NCBI GenBank assembly: GCA_012961745.1
Contig: DTYT01000246.1
Span: 1 to 7,853 of the forward strand
From: Kiritimatiellia bacterium
GTDB taxonomy: Bacteria > Verrucomicrobiota > Kiritimatiellia > B70-G9
Direction of reading: 5' to 3'
DNA: 7,853 nucleotides
Positions 1 to 4,206 of this stretch are shown one piece after another; within the stretch, counting starts at the first letter, position 1, and each line of letters starts with the position of its first letter. The position numbers and the translations under genes were made by a program. The notes beneath the pieces are model-generated. The model was not told where the DNA came from. It searched no databases and was given only the letters and a program-made list of their open reading frames with translations.

Positions 1-362
1 CCCAGCAGGTCGGGCGCCACCAAGTATCCCAGGTGAAGACTATGACTTTCCAGCTGCTCGCCGTAATGGCAGAGCAGGCGCAGCCGCTGTATCTGGGGTG
101 GAATCTCTATTCCGAAAGCCGCCTCGATCGCCTTGAGAGCCGCGAGGCTGTGGGTCACCGAACAGATCCCGCAAATACGCGACACCACCGTCTGGATGTC
201 TTCCCAGCAGCGCCCCTTCACCATGACCTCGAAGAACCGCGGAGCTTCCGTGACTTGCCATTCGAGCTTCTCAATGTGTCCGTCCCGGGCCCGCAGGACG
301 ATATTCCCGTGTCCCTCCACGCGAGTGATATGGCGAACATGGATGTCGATGGCCTCAGCCAT
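1..362 (-). CDS. hydA: [NiFe] hydrogenase alpha (large) subunit, group 3b type, N-terminal part
   Basis: Catalytic subunit holding the Ni-Fe(CN)2CO site that interconverts H2 with protons and electrons in the cytoplasm. My own translation from the ATG at 362-360 gives 120 residues, running off the left edge. The family is shown by the N-terminal RVEG motif (E16) and the L1 nickel-binding motif RICGICSVTH around residues 62-71, with C64 and C67 as metal ligands and H71 behind them. ESHSLHL (residues 105-111) is also typical of group 3 large subunits. The second CxxC pair and the maturation-protease site lie outside the window. The start overlaps the hydD stop by 8 bases (ATGGCTGA), with a purine-rich AGGAGAGG just upstream, so translation is probably coupled. 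It is the last gene of the rex-CBS-hydBGD-A operon visible here. Family assignment is firm; subgroup 3b rests mainly on its partners. Confidence 0.95.
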   Translation of the reverse strand, partial: MAEAIDIHVRHITRVEGHGNIVLRARDGHIEKLEWQVTEAPRFFEVMVKGRCWEDIQTVVSRICGICSVTHSLAALKAIEAAFGIEIPPQIQRLRLLCHYGEQLESHSLHLGYLVAPDLL

Positions 363-1104
363 TGATCCTCTCCTCTCCGGTCCAGAAAAGTTCCAGCTTG
401 CCCACCAGATCCTCGACGGTTTTCCGGTATCGTTCCATCACGTCGCGGGCCGCGTTGACATTGGGACGATCCACCGGTCCCCGGCAGCCGAAGCACCACA
501 TACCGTTGCTCGGACAGCGGGCGTTGCAGCCCGCCCGCGTCACCGGACCGAGGCAGATTTCGTCGTACTCATACCGGCAGACGTTCTCACGCAACTTGCA
601 TTCCACACACACCGGATAATTGGGAACCAACGGGCGACGCCCCGCAACCAGTTCACGGATCATCCGGGAAAGCTCGGCTATCTCAATGGGACAGCCGTAA
701 ATCTTCAGGTCAACCGAAACCACTTCTTGGACTGCTTTCACCCGGCCGCTGTCCAGATGGGGCATACTTGCACTTTCCCCGTAAACGGTCCGCCGTACCT
801 CTTCCATCGGAAAGCGGTTCCTCAGCTTGTTGAGGCCCCCGTGCGTGGCGCAGGAGCCCAGGGCTATCAGGGTCTCGGCCCGCCTGCGGATGTCCCTCAC
901 CCGCCGCTCGTCTTCCGGGCGGGTGATGGAACCCTCCACTATGGCGATATCGTACCGATCGCTCTTTTCGGACATGGCTTCGCGCCACTCCACCGGCTCG
1001 ACCAATTCGATCAGCTTGAGCAAATCCTCGTCCATGTTGGCGATCTGCAGCTGGCAACCCTCGCAACAGGCGAAATCGAATATGGCGACCCGCGGTTTTC
1101 CCAT
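355..1104 (-). CDS. hydD: [NiFe] hydrogenase delta (small) subunit, group 3b type
   Basis: Electron-transfer small subunit, 249 residues, that passes electrons between the NiFe site and the diaphorase half. Cysteines for three clusters are visible. The proximal cluster has CCEGCQ (C14, C17), C85 in GSCATHGG and C138 in YGCP. A second set is C166, C169, C176 and C184. A third is C193, C197, C204 and C207 in AGCNARCP and CFGCRGP. The N-terminus has no Tat signal peptide, so this is a cytoplasmic group 3 enzyme rather than a membrane uptake group 1 enzyme. The frame stays open 36 codons upstream into hydG, but the ATG at 1104 is preferred: it overlaps the hydG stop by one base (TGATG), has GGAGGAGG 7 bases upstream, and begins MGKPRVAIFDF as in homologues. 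Some databases call this subunit HyhS or 'sulfhydrogenase subunit delta'. Confidence 0.95.
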   Translation of the reverse strand: MGKPRVAIFDFACCEGCQLQIANMDEDLLKLIELVEPVEWREAMSEKSDRYDIAIVEGSITRPEDERRVRDIRRRAETLIALGSCATHGGLNKLRNRFPMEEVRRTVYGESASMPHLDSGRVKAVQEVVSVDLKIYGCPIEIAELSRMIRELVAGRRPLVPNYPVCVECKLRENVCRYEYDEICLGPVTRAGCNARCPSNGMWCFGCRGPVDRPNVNAARDVMERYRKTVEDLVGKLELFWTGEERING

Positions 1105-1958
1105 CACAGTGCCTCCTCCAGATCGGTAATCTCCGAAAGCCGGAATACCGGCCCCTTCTGGCAGACATAGATGTGGTTCATCTGGCAATGACCGCACTTG
1201 CCGACCCCGCACTTCATCCGGCGCTCAAGCGAAACAAACATGTTGTCTTCCGCCATTCCGCGTTGCTTCAGCTCTACAATCACGAACCGGTACATCACCG
1301 GGGGACCGCAAATCACCGCCACCGTTCGCCCCGGATCAAAGCGGATGCAGGGAATAAGAGTCGTCAGAACGCCCTCCGCGCCTGTCCAGCGGGCATCGCG
1401 CTTGTCGACAGTTTCCAGAAACGTCGCCTCTCCCGGCGCACACCACTGCTCATATTCGTCGCTGAACAGACGATCAGCGGGCGTCCGCGCGCCGAAAAGT
1501 ATGAACATGTGACCGTAGTGGGAACGCTTGTCCACCACGTACTGGATCGCTGATCGGACCGGAACCAGACCGATTCCCCCACAGATGAAAAGCACATCCC
1601 GGCCGCGCAGATCTGAATCCACCGGAAACCAAGTTCCGAAAGGTCCGCGGATGCCCACCCTGTCTCCCGGCTTCAGCCGGTGCAGAGCGCCCGTAAGGGC
1701 GCCGACCCGGCGTACCACCAGTTCGAACCGCGGCCCACGCGTCGGCGACGAAGACACTGATATCGGCGCTTCGCCGAAGCCTGCCAGGGATACTTCCACG
1801 AACTGTCCCGGCATATGTCCCAGCGCCTCACCGGATTCAAGCTCCAGCTCGAACAGTTTCTCAATGCGTGTCACATCCGCGGTGCGCACGATGGACGCTG
1901 GCCGCGGACGGTAGATATCCCGGACAGTTTCCTGTTCAGCACGCGGCATGTTGCTCAT
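1104..1958 (-). CDS. hydG: Hydrogenase gamma subunit, FAD/NAD(P)-binding reductase with 2Fe-2S cluster
   Basis: Diaphorase subunit of the cytoplasmic hydrogenase, 284 residues, that exchanges electrons with NAD(P)H. It belongs to the ferredoxin-reductase-like family shared with PyrK and sulfhydrogenase gamma. Residues about 20-115 form the FAD-binding barrel, with the family motif EAPISVSSSP (63-72). Residues about 120-240 form the NAD(P) Rossmann-like domain, with ICGGIGLVPVRSAI (125-138) and ICGPP (216-220). The C-terminus carries a 2Fe-2S site: C250, C255, C258 and C266. The ATG at 1958 is chosen because AGGAGG sits 6 bases upstream; an in-frame ATG at 1949 is spaced too far. The gene overlaps the end of hydB by 23 bases and the start of hydD by one. 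This gamma subunit is unrelated to the [FeFe] hydrogenase maturase also named HydG. NADH versus NADPH preference cannot be read safely from the sequence. Confidence 0.93.
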   Translation of the reverse strand: MSNMPRAEQETVRDIYRPRPASIVRTADVTRIEKLFELELESGEALGHMPGQFVEVSLAGFGEAPISVSSSPTRGPRFELVVRRVGALTGALHRLKPGDRVGIRGPFGTWFPVDSDLRGRDVLFICGGIGLVPVRSAIQYVVDKRSHYGHMFILFGARTPADRLFSDEYEQWCAPGEATFLETVDKRDARWTGAEGVLTTLIPCIRFDPGRTVAVICGPPVMYRFVIVELKQRGMAEDNMFVSLERRMKCGVGKCGHCQMNHIYVCQKGPVFRLSEITDLEEAL

Positions 1959-2982
1959 GAGGTTCCTCCTGAAGCCGGTTGAAGACTTCCACCGGATTGG
2001 CGATCCCGGTGGTACAGGCCGTGATGCACCGACCGCACCCTACACAGGCCAGCTGCCCGATTATCTCCGGAACGTAAAGCCCCTTGCGGTAGTAACGGTG
2101 ACGATACCGGGCGGCTTTCGCCGCCCGGAAGTTGTGCCCGCCCGCGACCATGGCGAACTCCTCCAGGAGACAACCGTCCCACACCCGGTACCTTACTCCC
2201 TTCCGTAAAGACCAGTCGCTCTCGTCCCGGACATCGAAGCAGTAACAGGTGGGACATACCAGATTGCAGGATCCACACGAGTAGCACTGCCGGGCCTTTT
2301 CCTCCCAGATGGGATGCCCGTAGGACTCCCGAAGCAACTGGCCCACCCGCTCCGGCGTAACCTTCAACTCATGCTTCCGAAGCCTCCGGCGGTTATTCGC
2401 CCAGACTTCCCGCCGCTGACGAAGATCCGCCCGGGTAGCGGGGGCCAGCGACTCCGCCAGGGACACCAGCCATTCGCCCTTCGCGCCTCTGACTTCCAGC
2501 AAGTAACCGTCCTCCACGCGCGTCAGCAGACCGTCGAACCCCTCCTCGACCACGGCGGTCCCCACGCAACCGGCGAAGACATTGGCGGAGACCCGTTCCA
2601 CGTCCACCACGACAATCGCCGCCGCCTTCCGGCGGCGTAGGTAATGCTCATCCGGGTTGTCGCGCTCAAAAAGCAGATCAAGCTGGCGGATGGCGACAAA
2701 ATCATAAGGGTGAACTCCGAGCGGCACGAAAGGCTCATCCGCCCAAAGGCTCTCGTAATGCTCCTGGGGCAGGTACGCCAGAAGATTCTCCCGGGGCGGC
2801 ATGACGTATTTCTTGGGCGGCAGAATTGTTACGTCGTAGTCCAGGCGGAGTTCCTCCGGCCGTTCCACTCGCCCGAAAACGAAGCGTTCATCCCTCTGCT
2901 GAACGCCGTAAAGCGTGCGCTCGGCAATCAACCGGCTGATCCAGTCCCGCATCTGTTCCATACTCAACTTGTACACACTCAT
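1936..2982 (-). CDS. hydB: Hydrogenase beta subunit, 4Fe-4S dicluster electron carrier
   Basis: Iron-sulfur subunit of the group 3b hydrogenase, 348 residues, thought to relay electrons within the diaphorase half and, in archaeal homologues, linked to S0 or polysulfide reduction. The N-terminal 225 residues match the sulfhydrogenase-beta family in features such as VPLGVHPYD (86-94) and the DNPDEHYLRRR region. The C-terminal third holds two clusters: C233, C236, C239 and C243 with extra cysteines at 246 and 248, then C313, C316, C319 and C323. The last cysteine of the second cluster is followed by TTG rather than the usual P. The frame is open 23 codons further up (to 3051), but that stretch is low in family character and would run into the CBS gene. 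The ATG at 2982 (MSVYKLSMEQ) is preferred, with only a loose GGGGA upstream. Its mRNA contains an unusually strong hairpin at 2107-2128. Confidence 0.92.
   Translation of the reverse strand: MSVYKLSMEQMRDWISRLIAERTLYGVQQRDERFVFGRVERPEELRLDYDVTILPPKKYVMPPRENLLAYLPQEHYESLWADEPFVPLGVHPYDFVAIRQLDLLFERDNPDEHYLRRRKAAAIVVVDVERVSANVFAGCVGTAVVEEGFDGLLTRVEDGYLLEVRGAKGEWLVSLAESLAPATRADLRQRREVWANNRRRLRKHELKVTPERVGQLLRESYGHPIWEEKARQCYSCGSCNLVCPTCYCFDVRDESDWSLRKGVRYRVWDGCLLEEFAMVAGGHNFRAAKAARYRHRYYRKGLYVPEIIGQLACVGCGRCITACTTGIANPVEVFNRLQEEPHEQHAAC
1965..1970 (-). promoter_or_regulatory. Ribosome binding site of hydG
   Basis: A perfect AGGAGG on the minus strand lies 6 bases upstream of the ATG at 1958, inside the end of hydB. 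It decides the start over the in-frame ATG at 1949. Confidence 0.8.
2107..2128 (-). repeat. Perfect 9-bp inverted repeat, GAAA-capped RNA hairpin within hydB
   Basis: On the coding strand the arms CCGGGCGGC and GCCGCCCGG pair perfectly around a four-base GAAA loop, a GNRA tetraloop. It encodes the palindromic peptide RAAKAAR (HydB residues 286-292), between the two Fe-S cluster motifs. There is no following U-tract, so it is not a standard intrinsic terminator. It may be chance in GC-rich coding DNA or a translation or RNA-stability element. Confidence 0.55.
2617..2637 (-). repeat. 8-bp inverted repeat within hydB
   Basis: Arms CGCCGCCG and CGGCGGCG flank a five-base loop, over the codons for the RRKAAA stretch of HydB. 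There is no U-tract. Repetitive GCC/GCG codons make this likely to be a composition effect. Confidence 0.35.
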
Positions 2983-3034
2983 ACCCGTTCCCCGTTGTCG
3001 GATGCCCGGAATCGTGTGGCCTCCCGGGCCGTGT
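2983..3034. other. 52-base CBS gene to hydB spacer
   Basis: This is the only real gap inside the minus-strand operon. It contains no convincing terminator, Rex-like site or -35/-10 pair. A short GGCC...GGCC inverted repeat at about 3019-3031 has only four paired bases. A repeated CCCGTT lies next to the hydB start. hydBGDA is therefore probably read through from the rex promoter, though a weak internal promoter cannot be excluded. Confidence 0.4.
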
Positions 3035-3451
3035 CTACTCGACCGCCACACCGTAGCGGCGCAACAGTTCCCGCAGGATATCGCGGCGGCTGATGATCCC
3101 CACCAGTCTGCCCTCTTCCACGATCGGAACCCGCCGCAAACGCCGCTCGGAAAAGCATCGCGCGATATCGGCGATGGGGGCGTCCGGCGGGAACGAAACG
3201 ACCTGCCGGGTCATCACCTCTTCCACGGTTGTGTCTTCGGCGTTGCCGTCCATGGCCAGATTCACCAGATCATGCTCGCTGATGATCCCCGTCACCCGGC
3301 CCTCATCATCCACCACCGGCAGCCCACTGATATGCCAACGCAACAGCAGACTGATCACCTCGGTCAACGGCATCCCTGCGGTTGCCGTGATCACGGTACG
3401 GGTCATGATCTCACGCGCTCTCACCACCTTGATCATCGCTTCTTTCTCCAT
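3035..3451 (-). CDS. Two-CBS-domain protein (probable nucleotide-sensing regulator)
   Basis: Small soluble protein, 138 residues, made almost entirely of two tandem CBS domains (about 13-64 and 77-130), i.e. one Bateman module with no attached enzyme or DNA-binding domain. Each repeat opens with an IMT or VMT motif and ends with the ribose/phosphate-contacting pattern GIISEHD (55-61; S58, D61) and GIISRRD (118-124; S121, D124), as in AMP/ATP-binding CBS pairs. The ligand is not provable from sequence. Two starts are possible: the ATG at 3451, with TTGAGG 7 bases upstream, overlapping rex by 19 bases; or the ATG at 3436, with GGAG 9 bases upstream and a classic ATGA overlap with the rex stop, which would remove the first five residues. 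Its place between rex and hydB suggests it tunes hydrogenase expression or activity to energy state; this is inference from context. Confidence 0.88.
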   Translation of the reverse strand: MEKEAMIKVVRAREIMTRTVITATAGMPLTEVISLLLRWHISGLPVVDDEGRVTGIISEHDLVNLAMDGNAEDTTVEEVMTRQVVSFPPDAPIADIARCFSERRLRRVPIVEEGRLVGIISRRDILRELLRRYGVAVE

Positions 3452-4092
3452 TCGGTCGCCTCAAGGCGAACCAGATAAACCAACTCCTGCAGACTTTCCA
3501 GGATGCGGGCGTTGACTACGGCCACCCCCGATCGCACCAGCACATTGGCATAAGCCAGGTTCAGTATGCCCTGGATCCCCGCCGCGACCAACCGGTCGGC
3601 CACTTCCTGTGCCGCCGGAGCCGGCACCGCGATGATCCCTAGCCGCACGCCGCGCTCTTTCACCACCCGGTCCACCTCCGAGAAAGATGTGACTCTCAGG
3701 ATGCCCACCTTCCTTCCGATCACCCGGGAGTCAATGTCAAAGATACCGCATATGTCGAATCCGTGCCGCTGCAGATCCCCATGCTTGGCCAAGGCCTGCC
3801 CCAGATTCCCTGCACCTACGATCACCACCTTCCAGGTGCGGTCCGCGCCCAGAACTCGTGCCAGAACCCGCTCCAGCTCCGCAGCGCGGTAGCCCCGACG
3901 CGAAAACCCGGACACGTTCAAATGCGAAAGATCCTGCCGGACAGTGGATCCAGTCAGGCCCAGCGCGCGGGCCAGAGCCGCCGAAGACACCCATTCCGCG
4001 CCGCCGGCGCGCAGGTGCTGCACCAGTGTGAGGTACTTCGGCAATCTGCGCACTACCGGCCCTGGTATTTCCCTGGCCGATCTTCCCGTCAC
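3433..4092 (-). CDS. rex: Redox-sensing transcriptional repressor Rex
   Basis: NADH/NAD+-responsive DNA-binding repressor, 219 residues, the usual Rex size. Residues about 12-72 form the winged helix: PVVRRLPKYL, VSSAALARALGL and the recognition region STVRQDLSHLN. Residues about 87-185 form the Rossmann fold, with GAGNLG (93-98), FDIDSRVIG (118-126), IAVPAPAAQEVADRL (154-168) and GILNLA (175-180); the C-terminal helix that swaps in the dimer follows. The recognition region differs from the classic QVRKDLSxFG form. The start is a GTG at 4092, supported by the conserved IPGPVVRRLP beginning soon after; the AGGGGGGG tract 10 bases upstream may serve as ribosome binding site. First gene of the operon, divergent from hypF, with a candidate Rex operator in its own promoter, so autoregulation is expected. 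Confidence 0.93.
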   Translation of the reverse strand: MTGRSAREIPGPVVRRLPKYLTLVQHLRAGGAEWVSSAALARALGLTGSTVRQDLSHLNVSGFSRRGYRAAELERVLARVLGADRTWKVVIVGAGNLGQALAKHGDLQRHGFDICGIFDIDSRVIGRKVGILRVTSFSEVDRVVKERGVRLGIIAVPAPAAQEVADRLVAAGIQGILNLAYANVLVRSGVAVVNARILESLQELVYLVRLEATEWRKKR

Positions 4093-4102
4093 CGGCGATA
4101 GA

Positions 4103-4110
4103 CCCCCCCT
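4103..4110 (-). promoter_or_regulatory. G-tract, possible ribosome binding site of rex
   Basis: On the minus strand AGGGGGGG lies 10 bases before the GTG start and is the only Shine-Dalgarno-like sequence there. It would fall mostly upstream of the transcription start predicted from the -10 box (about 4104), so either the promoter placement is off or rex mRNA has a very short leader. Confidence 0.4.
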
Positions 4111-4138
4111 ACCATACCCCCCGCGGAATAATTGTCAA
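4111..4138 (-). promoter_or_regulatory. Sigma70-like promoter of rex operon
   Basis: Read on the minus strand, a perfect TTGACA -35 box (4138-4133) is followed by a 16-base spacer and TATGGT (4116-4111, four of six matches to TATAAT). The spacer contains a six-G run. The -35 box lies inside the candidate Rex operator, so bound Rex would block RNA polymerase. Confidence 0.6.
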
Positions 4139-4149
4139 ATTCTTAACGA
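4132..4149. promoter_or_regulatory. Candidate Rex operator between rex and hypF
   Basis: The inverted repeat TTGTCAA-ATTC-TTAACGA matches the Rex operator form TTGTTAA-N4-TTAACAA with one mismatch in each 7-base half-site and the exact spacing. It lies 40 bases upstream of the rex start and 57 upstream of the preferred hypF start, and overlaps the rex -35 box. Repression of rex itself is well supported by geometry. Control of hypFCD is possible because no separate clear hypF promoter is visible. Confidence 0.7.
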
Positions 4150-4206
4150 TTCTCAGCCCCGCATTTGATTTCCGGCCCCGCTGGGATAACCTTGGTCAGG
4201 CTACCC

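Noticed and set aside
133..1170. Long plus-strand open frame of 345 codons opposite hydD and the hydA start
   Set aside because: It is antisense to hydD and hydA, which have clear cluster and active-site motifs; its translation has no recognisable domain and reflects GC-rich codon bias.
3019..3031. Short inverted repeat as a terminator between the CBS gene and hydB
   Set aside because: The stem is only four base pairs and there is no U-tract on the transcribed strand, so read-through is expected.
2983..3051. Upstream extension of hydB by 23 codons
   Set aside because: The extra peptide (MWRSSRHGPGG...) is not family-like and would overlap the CBS gene end; the ATG at 2982 starts a typical N-terminus.
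4165..4206. TTG start extending HypF by 14 residues
   Set aside because: It has no ribosome binding site and lies only 16 bases from the candidate operator; homologues begin shortly before the acylphosphatase domain, fitting the ATG at 4207.
4155..4206. Plus-strand promoter for hypF (GATAAC at 4185-4190, or a sigma54 GG/GC pair)
   Set aside because: TTGATT to GATAAC spacing is only 14 bases and no proper GG-N10-GC pair is present; nothing is strong enough to annotate.
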